From Aphodousia faecalis (GTDB lineage: Bacteria; Pseudomonadota; Gammaproteobacteria; Burkholderiales; Burkholderiaceae_F): DNA of 64,000 nt. The stretch spans positions 15,802-79,801 of the forward strand of contig DVGM01000033.1 in assembly GCA_018712705.1 (NCBI GenBank), in the 5' to 3' direction. Shown in pieces: positions 7,590 through 16,736 of this stretch; within the stretch, counting starts at the first letter, position 1, and every line of letters starts with the position of its first letter. Under the pieces are notes generated by a model. It saw nothing but the letters and a program-made list of their open reading frames with translations. It did no database searches and had not been told where the DNA came from. The translations under genes were made by a program, and so were the position numbers.

Positions 7590-9143
7590 ATGACTGTGTT
7601 TCGCAAAACACTTCTTGCCTCAATGTTGATTTCATGCGGCTTAATGTCTCAAGCCGCCTTGGCAAGTGCCGAACATATGGTCGTTGCTGTCCAGCAACTT
7701 CCGCCTACTGTTGAACCTCAAGGCGTTAACAATAATGCCATTGATCGTGTTGTTGCTTCCATTTACGAAACGCTAATTTATGCCGATACGCATACCGGTG
7801 AAATGAAACCGGGCTTGGCAGAATCCTGGAAACGTATTTCCCCGGAAACAGTTGAATTCAAGTTACGCAAAGGCGTGAAGTTCCACGACGGTACGGACTT
7901 TACTGCCGATGATGTTGTTTTCAGTTTTGGTCCTGAACGCTTCTCCGGTAAAAAAGCGCCCGGACGCCCTGCCGCCTGGGAATTTTTGGGTGGTCTAAAA
8001 GAAGTTAAGAAAGTTGATGACTACACGGTTCGTATAACGATGAAAGCCGCCGATCCTTTAATCGAGCGTCGCTTCTCTGCCCGTATGTCTGAAATTATCT
8101 CTGAAGACGGCTACAAGAAGGCCGGTTCTTGGGAAAATTGGGTCAAACATCCGATCGGCACCGGTCCCTATCAGATTTCATCCTTTAAGACTGGCAACCG
8201 CCTTGATCTCGTTCGTTTCGACGGTTATTGGAACAAGAAGGCTCCCGCTAGCAAGTTGAGTTTCGTTGAAGTGCCGGAATTGTCCGCTCGTGTGGCCGGT
8301 CTTCGTTCCGGAGAATTTGATCTTATCACCGAAGTACCGCCCGACCAGATCAAACCTCTATCCTCTGACGGTAAAGTTGAGGTGGTCGGTGGCCCAATCG
8401 ATAACATCTACGGTTTAGTTTTCGATAGCCGCTCTTCTAAGGTCATGCAAAGCAAGGAATTGCGTCAGGCTTTCTTGCATGCCATTGACCGAGACCTCCT
8501 GGTTAACGCCTTGTTCGCTGGCAAGACCGTAACAGCCAATAGCTTCCAATCAAAGACTTTCGGTGATTTGTACATCCCCGAAATGAACCAAAACCTCTAT
8601 GACCCCGAAAAAGCTAAGGCTCTGATCAAAGCTTCCGGTTATAAAGGAGAGCCTATTGTCTGGCGAATTCAGGCCGGTTACTACACTCTTGAAATGACTG
8701 TTTCCCAGGCCATCGCTTCCATGTTAAAGGCTGTTGGCTTAAATATTGAAATTCAGGTGAAGGAAAACTGGACGCAGGTGGAAGCCGCTGGCGCTGACCG
8801 CATGATTAATAATGCAAGCTTCTCAGCCTACTTCCCAGATCCCGCTTCTCAATTATGGCGTCGTCTCAAGCCGGGTACGTCTTGGGACTCGATGGGCTAC
8901 ATCGACACGACAAGCGCCGATTACAAGGTTTTTGCTGAAAACGGCAAGATTTTGGAAACCTCTATTGATCCGGCCAAACGTAAGGCGGCTTGGATCAAGA
9001 TGCTTCAAGCCTTCGCCAATGATCCTCAAGCCTGCCCGCTTTATGCCTTGCCGATGATTTATGGCAAGCAAAAGAGCGTCCATTGGACGCCTGGCACTGA
9101 AGGACGTCTGTACTTAAACGCTGACAATCTGTCGTTTAAGTAA
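7590..9143 (+). CDS. Peptide-type ABC transporter substrate-binding protein (SBP family 5)
   Basis: 517-residue periplasmic binding protein of the DppA/OppA class. Seen: Sec signal peptide (MTVFRKTLLASMLISCG... ASA, cleavage near residue 25), then the family pattern ETLIYADTHTGEMKPGLAESW, FKLRKGVKFHDGTDFTADDVVFSF and the IGTGPYQISSF motif. The frame opens earlier (TTG/GTG region near 7539), but ATG 7590 gives a clean signal peptide and has GGAG about six bases upstream. First gene of an operon with a double ATPase and two permeases. The ligand is unknown; the linked phosphodiesterase and serB suggest a phosphorylated compound rather than a plain peptide (inference). Confidence 0.88.
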   Translation: MTVFRKTLLASMLISCGLMSQAALASAEHMVVAVQQLPPTVEPQGVNNNAIDRVVASIYETLIYADTHTGEMKPGLAESWKRISPETVEFKLRKGVKFHDGTDFTADDVVFSFGPERFSGKKAPGRPAAWEFLGGLKEVKKVDDYTVRITMKAADPLIERRFSARMSEIISEDGYKKAGSWENWVKHPIGTGPYQISSFKTGNRLDLVRFDGYWNKKAPASKLSFVEVPELSARVAGLRSGEFDLITEVPPDQIKPLSSDGKVEVVGGPIDNIYGLVFDSRSSKVMQSKELRQAFLHAIDRDLLVNALFAGKTVTANSFQSKTFGDLYIPEMNQNLYDPEKAKALIKASGYKGEPIVWRIQAGYYTLEMTVSQAIASMLKAVGLNIEIQVKENWTQVEAAGADRMINNASFSAYFPDPASQLWRRLKPGTSWDSMGYIDTTSADYKVFAENGKILETSIDPAKRKAAWIKMLQAFANDPQACPLYALPMIYGKQKSVHWTPGTEGRLYLNADNLSFK

Positions 9144-9158
9144 TTTTTCAATAATTCT

Positions 9159-9189
9159 CCCGCTCCTTGGCCTAAGGCAAAGGGGCGGG
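9159..9189 (+). other. Intercistronic hairpin after binding-protein gene
   Basis: Two 14-base arms (9159-9172 and 9176-9189) that pair at 13 positions including one G-T wobble, with a 3-base loop, followed only by TTT. Lies between the binding protein and the ATPase gene; such hairpins commonly stabilise the upstream message or allow partial termination so the binding protein is over-produced. Confidence 0.6.
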
Positions 9190-9210
9190 TTTCGCATCTA
9201 AATAAATCAC

Positions 9211-11279
9211 ATGCAAAACGATCCTCTGATCAGCATCCGGAACTTACACGTATCGTTCGGTTCCGTAGAAGTACTTCACGGAATCGATCTCGACATTGAG
9301 CAGGGTGTCATTCATGCCTTAATCGGCGAATCTGGTTCTGGCAAAAGTGTGTTAGCACGATCCATCTTAGGTCTTGCCGGCAATAACTGTCGCATCAACG
9401 GCAGCATTCAATTTCAAGGTAAAGAGCTTCTGACACTTTCTGCTGAAGAGTACAGAAAGTTAAGAGGAGCCGAAATAGCCATGGTGGTGCAAGATGCCAT
9501 GAGCGCCTTAAACCCCATGAGAACAATTGGGCACCAATTGATGGAAACCATTGCCTGTCGCCATCCCAATTACCGTGATCACAATACGGCAACCGTACTG
9601 GCCACCCATAAGCACGACCTACACGATATTGCCTTGGAACTTTTAAAAACCGTTGGCATTACGGCGCCAGAAAAGCGTATGACTTCGTATGCCCATCAAC
9701 TCTCAGGTGGTATGCGTCAGCGCATCATGATCGCACTGGCCTTGGTGGGATCGCCTAAGTTGCTATTGGCCGATGAACCGACAACGGCATTAGATGTAGT
9801 AGTACAGCGTGAGCTCTTGCAAGAGTTGCGAGAAACTATCCGCAAATTAAACATGTCCATGCTTCTGGTCACTCATGACCTGCATTTGGCTCACGATATA
9901 GCCGATAAAGTCTCTGTCATGTATGCAGGTTATCTGCTCGAAGAGGGACCTGTCGCTAAGGTTCTCCCCAATCCGTCGCACCCATATACTGAGGGACTTC
10001 TGGATGCGATGCCCGATATGACAAGCGTCAAGGGCACGCTTAAACCGATCCCCGGCGAAATTCCTCCTCCGGACAAACTTGGTAGTGGCTGCCCCTTTGC
10101 CAGTCGTTGTGGCAAAGTCTGCGATTCCTGTCATCAAACGCTTACTCCATTGACAGAGATTGACGCTTCCGTTCATTGGCGTTCCCGTTGCACTAAGGCT
10201 CACGAAGCACCCGTTAGTGAACAGCAAACGGGGCTTCAGCAAGTTACCGATATGATGAAGTCGATTGTCAATATGGAACAAACCGACTTCCCAACATTAG
10301 TCAACGCGCAAATCAAGCGTCACTGCTACTACACCCGTCAAGGCTTACTAGGACGTAAAAAACCTTGGGATGTACTGCAAGATATTGACGTGCAGATTGA
10401 ACACGGTGAGATTCTTGGTCTAGTCGGTGAATCCGGTTGCGGCAAATCAACTCTGCCCGCTTATTGTTAGGTCACCAAAAGCCTACCCAGGGCATCGTTC
10501 TTTTCAAAGATCAACCGATTCCGGAACCCCGAAGCAAGCCGTGGCGTGCTCAACGAGCCGCTATGCAAATGATCTATCAAGATCCTTACGGCTGTTTTGA
10601 CGCTCGAATGCCTGTCATTGAACAGGTTGCCGAGCCTCTAATGGTTCATAAACATCTGTCTAAAGAAAGCGCTTTTGAGCGAGCCGCTGCTGTCTTAAAA
10701 GCGGTAGGGATGCCCGCTCACCACATGAATAAATTGCCTGTTGTCATGTCGGGCGGTCAACTTCAACGCGCGGCCATCGCACGCGCCGTGGCTTTGGAAC
10801 CGGCTTTATTGGTTTGTGATGAGCCCGTCGCATCGCTTGACGTTTCTATTCAAGCTCAGGTTTTGGAGCTTTTGTACAACTTAAGAAACGCAAGCCACAT
10901 GTCCATGCTCTTTGTGTCGCACAACTTAAATGTGGTTCGATACATTTGTGACCGCGTTGTGGTGATGTACCTCGGCCGTATTGTGGAATCCGGTGATGTG
11001 GATGAAATCTTTAAACATCCCAAGCATCCTTACACCCAGCTTCTGATGGCCAGTACCCCCGGAGCAGACGCTCGCGTCATTCGTTTTTACCCGAAAGGCT
11101 CGATGCCAAGCCCTATTGACCGTCCTAAGGGATGCGTCTTTGCCAATCGTTGTCCGGTCGCCACGACACGCTGTCATTTAGAAGTCCCGGCACTTACAAA
11201 ACTTTCTGATAACCATGCCTGTGCGTGCTTTGAACAAAAAGCCTTTGAAGCTCTTCAGGCCTCCGAAGGAGAAGCGTGA
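9211..11279 (+). pseudogene. Fused double ABC ATPase (DppD-DppF/YejF type), broken by a 1-base deletion
   Basis: Intact it would be about 689 residues with two ATPase modules. Module 1 (9211 to about 10230) has Walker A GESGSGKS (residues 39-46), LSGGMRQR, Walker B LLLADEPTTALD and a Cys-rich oligopeptide-transporter tail CPFASRCGKVCDSC. Module 2 has Walker A GESGCGKST at about 10426-10452, then frame is lost: after ACT CTG (10453-10455) one G is missing, where CTG GCC CGC TTA TTG would restore family-like 'TLARLLLG'. As it stands, the first frame stops at 10470 and the rest (to 11279) is readable only from a TTG at 10437, with MSGGQLQRAAIARA, Walker B LLVCDEPVASLD and a second Cys tail intact. 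Either a sequencing error or a real lesion in an otherwise complete operon. No Shine-Dalgarno is evident at ATG 9211. Confidence 0.82.
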
Positions 11280-12202
11280 TGGTAGCGCTTGTTCTGCGTA
11301 TCGTGTTTCGCTCGCTTGTGACACTATTTTTGCTCACCGCTTGCGTCTTTTTCGCCCTTCATCTAACCGGCGACCCTGCCCGTATTATGCTGGGGGACGG
11401 AGCCGACGCGACTGCATTGGCAGCTTTCCGTGCCCAATGGGGTCTTGATAAACCGCTGTGGGAACAATTTCTTGTTTATCTGCAGAAATTCATCACTCTT
11501 GACATGGGGACAAGTTACTTAACCGGGTTACCTGTCAAAGAGGTGTTTCTAAATGCCTTCTGGCCAACGTTGGACTTAATGATTCCGACTGCTATCGTGA
11601 CCCTTTTATTCGGAATTCCTGCCGGCGTTATCGCGGCCCTGCACCGTAACACGGCTTTAGATAAAACCATGATGTTTGTGTCGGTTTTCGGCTATGCGGT
11701 ACCGAACTTCTTCATGGGTGTTTTGCTGCTTTTAATCTTTTCAATTTGGTTAGGTTGGCTGCCTTCCTACGGTAACGCAACCGGCTGGCACTACATTATG
11801 CCCATCATCACCATGGCGACGTCAGAAGCCGCTATTTTTTCTCGTTACGCCAGAAGCGCCATGATCGATGCGATGCGCCTGCCTTGCGTAAAAGCCGCTC
11901 GCATGAGGGGGCTGCCGGATCGGCGGGTCATTTGGTTACATGCCCTACCCAATGCCATGCTTTCCATTCTGACAATTATGGGCTTTTTCTTGGGTACTTT
12001 AGTGGCCGGCGCCGTGATCACTGAAAATGTCTTCTCTTGGCCTGGTGTTGGCAAACTTTTGGTGCAGTCTGTTGCCAACCGTGATATCCCTGTCGTTCAA
12101 CTGATTGTATTGGCTACAGGCGCCTCACTCATTATTGCCAACCTCGCGATGGACTTACTGGCCCTAGTTGTGAATCCTCGCTTGCGTAAGAGCAACAATT
12201 AA
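11279..12202 (+). CDS. ABC transporter permease, DppB/OppB family
   Basis: 307-residue inner-membrane permease with about six helices. The N-terminal RIVFRSLVTLFLLTACVFFALHLTGDPA and the EAA loop 'KAARMRGLPDRRVIWLHALPNA' are typical of the first permease of peptide/nickel-type importers. ATG 11279 overlaps the TGA of the ATPase gene (ATGA) and has AAGGAG seven bases upstream; a GTG three bases earlier is less likely. The coupling indicates that the ATPase frame ending at 11279 is the natural upstream partner, which supports the frameshift interpretation. Confidence 0.9.
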   Translation: MVALVLRIVFRSLVTLFLLTACVFFALHLTGDPARIMLGDGADATALAAFRAQWGLDKPLWEQFLVYLQKFITLDMGTSYLTGLPVKEVFLNAFWPTLDLMIPTAIVTLLFGIPAGVIAALHRNTALDKTMMFVSVFGYAVPNFFMGVLLLLIFSIWLGWLPSYGNATGWHYIMPIITMATSEAAIFSRYARSAMIDAMRLPCVKAARMRGLPDRRVIWLHALPNAMLSILTIMGFFLGTLVAGAVITENVFSWPGVGKLLVQSVANRDIPVVQLIVLATGASLIIANLAMDLLALVVNPRLRKSNN

Positions 12203-12217
12203 CGGAGTACGAGACAA

Positions 12218-13057
12218 ATGGCTCAATTTATTAATGTACAGAAGAAAAGCTCGGATGTTCTGGTCTATTGCAGTGCCGGGTTGCTTTTCATATTTTTCAC
12301 ATTCGGTGTTTTAGCTCCGTGGATTGCCCCCTATGACCTGGAACAAATGGATTTAGGCTCTCGCCTAACAATGCCTTTTACCAGTTTCGCTCACATCCTC
12401 GGAACGGATGAATTAGGTCGGGATGTTTTCTCTCGTTTAGTTTACTCGCTCAGACTATCGTTCCTATTGGCAATTGCCGGAACGATTCTCGGTGCGATAA
12501 TCGGTACAACACTGGGTTTCTTGGCAGCCCGCTTTGGCGGTATCGTTGACGACGTACTCAACGCTGCTGTGGATTTCACTGCCTCTTTACCCTTTATCAT
12601 TCTTGCCTTAACCATCTTGGCATTCTTGGGTACCAACGTTACAGTCATCGTAGTCATTATGGCTGTTTATGGATGGGATCGTTACGCCCGCCTGACCCGT
12701 AATCTTGCTCGTTCTGCTTACACAGAAGGCTATGCGAATGCGCTTGAAGGCTTAGGGATTCCAACCTGGCGTATTGCCATTCGTCACATCCTGCCCAATA
12801 TTGCTTCAGCTCTTGTCGTCAATATGACTCTGAACTTTCCGGGAATGATTTTGCTGGAAACATCACTATCCTTTTTGGGCGTAGGTGTGCAGCCCCCTAT
12901 GAGCTCTTTAGGCACAATGCTTGGTTTTGGTCGTGACTACCTTACAACCGCTTGGTGGATTGCTGTTATTCCTGATGTTGTCATTGTCCTTTCCACGCTC
13001 TCAATGTCCATTTTGGGCGATTTTGTACAACAAAAATTAGAACCGCAAGGCAGATAA
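12218..13057 (+). CDS. ABC transporter permease, DppC/OppC family
   Basis: 279-residue second permease. Seen: cytoplasmic N-terminus, first helix, then LGTDELGRDVFSRLVYSLRLSF, the hallmark of DppC-type subunits, and the EAA loop 'NALEGLGIPTWRIAIRHILPN'. Preceded by ACGGAGTACGAGACAA. Completes the importer with the upstream binding protein, ATPase and DppB-like permease; the next gene starts two bases after its stop. Confidence 0.92.
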   Translation: MAQFINVQKKSSDVLVYCSAGLLFIFFTFGVLAPWIAPYDLEQMDLGSRLTMPFTSFAHILGTDELGRDVFSRLVYSLRLSFLLAIAGTILGAIIGTTLGFLAARFGGIVDDVLNAAVDFTASLPFIILALTILAFLGTNVTVIVVIMAVYGWDRYARLTRNLARSAYTEGYANALEGLGIPTWRIAIRHILPNIASALVVNMTLNFPGMILLETSLSFLGVGVQPPMSSLGTMLGFGRDYLTTAWWIAVIPDVVIVLSTLSMSILGDFVQQKLEPQGR

Positions 13058-13059
13058 AT

Positions 13060-14595
13060 ATGACTGAAAAACAAACTCGATTCGTCATCGTTGGCTTCGA
13101 TGGCTTACGTCCTGACTGTATTGATGAAGACATGCCAACTCTTTCGGCATTTATTGCTCAATCACACCGTTGGAATCGTTATTTAGCCACTTTCCCAACC
13201 GAGACCTATGTTAATCATCCGAGCATTTTCTCCGGTTTTCGTCCTAATCGACACGGTATCATCGCAAATGCCTTTTTTAATCGAGAAATGCCTTCGGAAA
13301 AAAGTGTTTTCGTTGGCTCTAGTGTTTCCAGCATTGAAACACAAGACGCTGCAGTCGACTTAATTCAAGTCCCCACACTAGGGGATCGATTGGGACTAGC
13401 CGGTAAAACATTGCGGGTTATTTGCGCGAATTCCTCAGGCAGCACTCGTCTGCAGCATATTCACGCAGATCGTTACAGTGGTCACTTAAACTGTTGTGTA
13501 CACGATATCGGACTCACACTGCCCGCATCAGAACGTGAAGCCCTTCGTGCGAAATGGGGCAACGGCGTTGCACTGAAGTTCCCAGACTTTGACGGAACAA
13601 AACTTGTTGCTGACCTATTCTTTGACTACGAATTACCTCGCGGTTTAGGCGATGTCACCATTCTTTGGATTGGTGAACCTGACCATTCAAGCCACGAATT
13701 CGGGATATTTAATGACAAAACTCGTCAAGCCAGAAAAGCGGCTGATGATGCTTTTAAGCGTGTTTTAGATTGGTGGACAACAGAAGGAGAAAAAGAAGGT
13801 GTTCAACTCGCTGTTATGTCAGACCACGGACACGGAACAGTCTGTGCCCACTATGACTTAAAGGGCAAGTTGATCGAAAAGGGTTGGAAAGTTTTATCTG
13901 GTAAAGATCTTCAGAATGGACTTAAACCTCAAGACAACGATATAGTCATGATTGGTGACTATACGTTGGGACTTTGGTTAACTCATCCTACTGAAAACAA
14001 TTTACTGCGACTTCGGGATGAATTAATGAGTATCGAAGAAGTGGGCATGATATTCTCACAACCCAAAATCGGCAGCAGCGATAATGACGTAGAAGGGCGC
14101 GTAAAAGGCACTTTTTCCGAAGCTCTCATTTCCTCCGATCACGCCAGAGGCCCCGATCTTCGAGTGACTATGCGAAATAATCCTCGAACAGGACGACTCG
14201 TTATGGGCGCTTCGCTGGAAATCGGGGCTGGCAACCACGGTGGTCTTTTACCCGTAGAAATTAACAGTCTTTTAGCTGTCCAAGGCGACCAATTTCAAGC
14301 ACCGGAAGCAGTACACACAGAACCGGCCGGACATGACGATTTCGCTTTAACCGTAATGACACTAATGGGATTATTAGGAAATGAGTCTGCTCTTTCCCCT
14401 ATGCCTTCAGCACGCTTGCTGACCGAAGCTATCGGCGGGAGAGAAAAAGTGAATTGTGAAGAAGAAATTCTCACTCTCCAAGAAGGAAAATTTATGCAGT
14501 ATATCCAGCGTGTACGATTCGGTAATCACGTCTATGTTACCGAGGGAGCAAGAGCGGGTACTTGCAATATTGAGGCTTTAAATCAATCGGAGTAA
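13060..14595 (+). CDS. Type I phosphodiesterase/nucleotide pyrophosphatase-family protein (alkaline phosphatase superfamily)
   Basis: 511-residue enzyme of the NPP group, two-metal hydrolases of phosphodiesters, pyrophosphates or phosphonates. Metal and catalytic residues are visible in order: Asp14 in VGFDGLRPD, nucleophile Thr49 in FPTETYVNHPS, Asp/His in WIGEPDHSSHEFG, Asp-His in VMSDHGHG, and the last His in GAGNHGGLLPVE. There is no signal peptide, so it should act in the cytoplasm, unlike many NPPs. It starts two bases after the DppC-like permease, so its substrate is probably what the importer brings in. Substrate is not identifiable; a phosphonoacetate-hydrolase-like or nucleotide activity are alternatives. 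Confidence 0.8.
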   Translation: MTEKQTRFVIVGFDGLRPDCIDEDMPTLSAFIAQSHRWNRYLATFPTETYVNHPSIFSGFRPNRHGIIANAFFNREMPSEKSVFVGSSVSSIETQDAAVDLIQVPTLGDRLGLAGKTLRVICANSSGSTRLQHIHADRYSGHLNCCVHDIGLTLPASEREALRAKWGNGVALKFPDFDGTKLVADLFFDYELPRGLGDVTILWIGEPDHSSHEFGIFNDKTRQARKAADDAFKRVLDWWTTEGEKEGVQLAVMSDHGHGTVCAHYDLKGKLIEKGWKVLSGKDLQNGLKPQDNDIVMIGDYTLGLWLTHPTENNLLRLRDELMSIEEVGMIFSQPKIGSSDNDVEGRVKGTFSEALISSDHARGPDLRVTMRNNPRTGRLVMGASLEIGAGNHGGLLPVEINSLLAVQGDQFQAPEAVHTEPAGHDDFALTVMTLMGLLGNESALSPMPSARLLTEAIGGREKVNCEEEILTLQEGKFMQYIQRVRFGNHVYVTEGARAGTCNIEALNQSE

Positions 14596-14601
14596 TCAAC
14601 G

Positions 14602-15456
14602 ATGGATATTGTTATTCAAGGAGCAGGGGCTGAGGCCTTTGCTGAAAAACTTAATCTTAGAAATATTTGGATTAAACCGGATGCAGTCCGTGTCAATGAA
14701 GCCGACAGCACCTTAACTCAAGAATTAGTAGAACAGGCAACTAAACAAGGTTTTGATGTTAATTGTGTGCCTAATGGCCTCAGCATCAAAAACTTTGGCT
14801 TACTTGCGCTTGATATGGATAGCACACTCATTGAGCTTGAATGCATTGATGATATTGCCTGGCAGTGCGGCGTTGGCGAAGAAGTAGCCCGTATGACTGA
14901 AATCGCCATGCAAGGTCATATGCCTTTTGCCGAATACTTGAGAGAACGCGTAAAACTGTTTAAAGGTCATCCGGCCCACTACGTGGAAGTCACGGCCTCT
15001 CATGCCAAATTAATGCCGGGTGCCACTGAGTTAATCAACTTTGCAAAAGAGCACGGTCTTAAAACTTATATTCTTTCCGGAGGCTTTGACACGATCGCCA
15101 AGGTTGTGTGTGAAGAGCTCGGAATGACCGGCTACCTTTGCAATCGATTGATTGAGAAAGACGGCGTGCTCACAGGAGAAACCACGGGCCCCGGAGGCGG
15201 TGAAATTTTAGACGCCGATGGTAAGCGCCGCGCTTTGGATATGCTATGCATGCTTTATGGCTTACACCATTCACAAGCCATTGCCGGAGGCGATGGTGCC
15301 AATGATCTAGAAATGATCAAAACAGCCGGCCTGGGCTTTGCCTATCACGGTAAACCGATTGTGGCCGCCAGTGCGCCGTATCGTGTCAATCACGGAGGTC
15401 TTGACGTTGTCATTAACCTCTTTATCGAAGCTTGGGATAAGGCCAAAAAGCTCTAA
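14602..15456 (+). CDS. serB: Phosphoserine phosphatase
   Basis: 284-residue HAD-superfamily phosphatase, phosphoserine to serine plus phosphate. Seen: nucleophile motif LALDMDSTLIELECIDDIA, motif II LSGGFDT, motif III Lys region, and AIAGGDGANDLEMI for Mg2+ binding, ending GKPIVAASAPYRVNHGGLD. Length and short N-terminal domain match betaproteobacterial SerB. It begins six bases after the phosphodiesterase stop and ends the operon at a strong terminator. It may serve ordinary serine synthesis, or dephosphorylate a product of the upstream phosphodiesterase. Confidence 0.93.
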   Translation: MDIVIQGAGAEAFAEKLNLRNIWIKPDAVRVNEADSTLTQELVEQATKQGFDVNCVPNGLSIKNFGLLALDMDSTLIELECIDDIAWQCGVGEEVARMTEIAMQGHMPFAEYLRERVKLFKGHPAHYVEVTASHAKLMPGATELINFAKEHGLKTYILSGGFDTIAKVVCEELGMTGYLCNRLIEKDGVLTGETTGPGGGEILDADGKRRALDMLCMLYGLHHSQAIAGGDGANDLEMIKTAGLGFAYHGKPIVAASAPYRVNHGGLDVVINLFIEAWDKAKKL

Positions 15457-15477
15457 GGCTACGGTTTTCAAGTGTTT

Positions 15478-15512
15478 AAAGGCTTCCAGATACTAAGGAA
15501 GCCTTTTTCTTT
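15478..15512 (+). terminator. Rho-independent terminator after serB
   Basis: Arms AAAGGCTTCC (15478-15487) and GGAAGCCTTT (15497-15506), 9-base loop, followed by a T-rich run to about 15512. Located 20 bp after the serB stop. Confidence 0.9.
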
Positions 15513-15850
15513 TGACTCGCATCAAAATTTATTTTTGTCGACAGTCTTGTCTATTTTTCAGAAAATACAGCAAACTTTTTCTAATTCATTGTTTTATAAG
15601 AAATTATAATTTAAAACATTCTTGTAATGGACTAAGTGATTTCACTGTTATCGCTGCTTTTTATCTAACACTTTTTACCCATTTCTAACTCAAAATAACT
15701 AGAGAAAAAAACTTATTCAACCTTTCCAAAAACATGCGCTCCCACTACTTATCTTCTTGAATTTCAAACATTATTAATTTTGCCGACCATTTATTCGTAA
15801 TAATCGTCTATTTCATCAATATTCTTTTTATCTTTCAATGTGTTAACACC
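15513..15850. other. AT-rich intergenic region
   Basis: About 340 bases between the serB terminator and the promoter of the amino-acid binding protein. Very AT-rich with no credible reading frame on either strand and no strong repeat. I see nothing definable beyond possible upstream promoter elements. Confidence 0.5.
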
Positions 15851-15879
15851 TTGTTGATCAAAAACCGTCCGCATACACT
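15851..15879 (+). promoter_or_regulatory. Putative sigma-70 promoter for amino-acid binding protein
   Basis: TTGTTG at 15851-15856 and TACACT at 15874-15879 with exactly 17 bases between; predicted transcription start near 15886, 28 bases before the ATG. Confidence 0.45.
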
Positions 15880-15913
15880 GTCGGGAAATCGACTTTTATG
15901 TTTGGAGTTCATC

Positions 15914-16669
15914 ATGAAAAAAATTTTATTAAGCGCTCTCTTAAGTTCCATGATTGCCAGTGGTTCTGCCATGGCCGGTACACTTTTGGTCGGCACTGAT
16001 GCTGGACTCGCTCCTTTTGAATTTAAAGATCCGAAAACCAACGAAATTGTCGGGTTTGATATCGATCTGATTAATGCTATTGCCAAAGCGGTGGGCGATG
16101 AAGCCAAAATCCAGAACATGCAATTTGCGGGATTAATCCCCGCTCTGCAAAGTAACATGGTTGATGTCGGTGCAGCAGCCATTACCATTACGCCAGAACG
16201 GCAAAAACAAGTGCTTTTTACCGATCCCTACTACGATGTCGGCTTAGTCATGGTCATTCAAAAGAAAAATGCCGACAAGTTTAAAACTTTAAAAGACATG
16301 GAAGGCAAACGTATCTGCGCTCAAATTGGCTCAACTGGCTCTATTTTGGCCTCAACTGTCAAAAACGCCACCGTTGCCAATTTCGATCAAATCGGCGAAG
16401 CTTTCATGGAATTAAAAATGAACGGGTGCGACTCCGTCATGGTTGATAAGACAGTGACTCTGTACTACTTAACTAAGCATAACGATGAAGACATTATGAT
16501 GGTTCCGCACATCTATAACCCCAAACAAAACGGATTTGCCGTCGCCAAAAACAACAAAGCTTTGCTTGAAAAATTGAATAAAGGCCTAAAAATCATTAAG
16601 GAAAATGGTGAATACGACAAAATCTACGAAAAATGGTTAGGTAAAAAACCTCAAGCCTCTCAACAATAG
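15914..16669 (+). CDS. Amino-acid ABC transporter substrate-binding protein (SBP family 3), orphan
   Basis: 251-residue periplasmic binding protein of the GlnH/HisJ type. Seen: Sec signal peptide ending in SAMA, then VGTDAGLAPFEFKDPKTNEIVGFD, DIDLINAIAKAVG and QFAGLIPALQS, the family ligand-site motifs, and a C-terminal ENGEYDKIYEKWLG. ATG 15914 has GGAG six bases upstream; the frame continues 21 codons earlier but without a sensible N-terminus. No permease or ATPase is adjacent, and a terminator follows, so it must pair with a transporter encoded elsewhere. An amidohydrolase gene follows, which suggests an acylated or polar amino acid. Confidence 0.9.
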   Translation: MKKILLSALLSSMIASGSAMAGTLLVGTDAGLAPFEFKDPKTNEIVGFDIDLINAIAKAVGDEAKIQNMQFAGLIPALQSNMVDVGAAAITITPERQKQVLFTDPYYDVGLVMVIQKKNADKFKTLKDMEGKRICAQIGSTGSILASTVKNATVANFDQIGEAFMELKMNGCDSVMVDKTVTLYYLTKHNDEDIMMVPHIYNPKQNGFAVAKNNKALLEKLNKGLKIIKENGEYDKIYEKWLGKKPQASQQ

Positions 16670-16681
16670 CACTCAATCATT

Positions 16682-16715
16682 AAGCCTCAAAATCCATTTT
16701 TGAGGCTTCTTTTGT
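16682..16715 (+). terminator. Rho-independent terminator after SBP gene
   Basis: Perfect 11-bp arms AAGCCTCAAAA (16682-16692) and TTTTGAGGCTT (16698-16708), 5-base loop, followed by CTTTTGTTGTTATTTT. Ends 22 bases before the next ATG. Confidence 0.9.
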
Positions 16716-16736
16716 TGTTATTTTCGTGCAATTATC

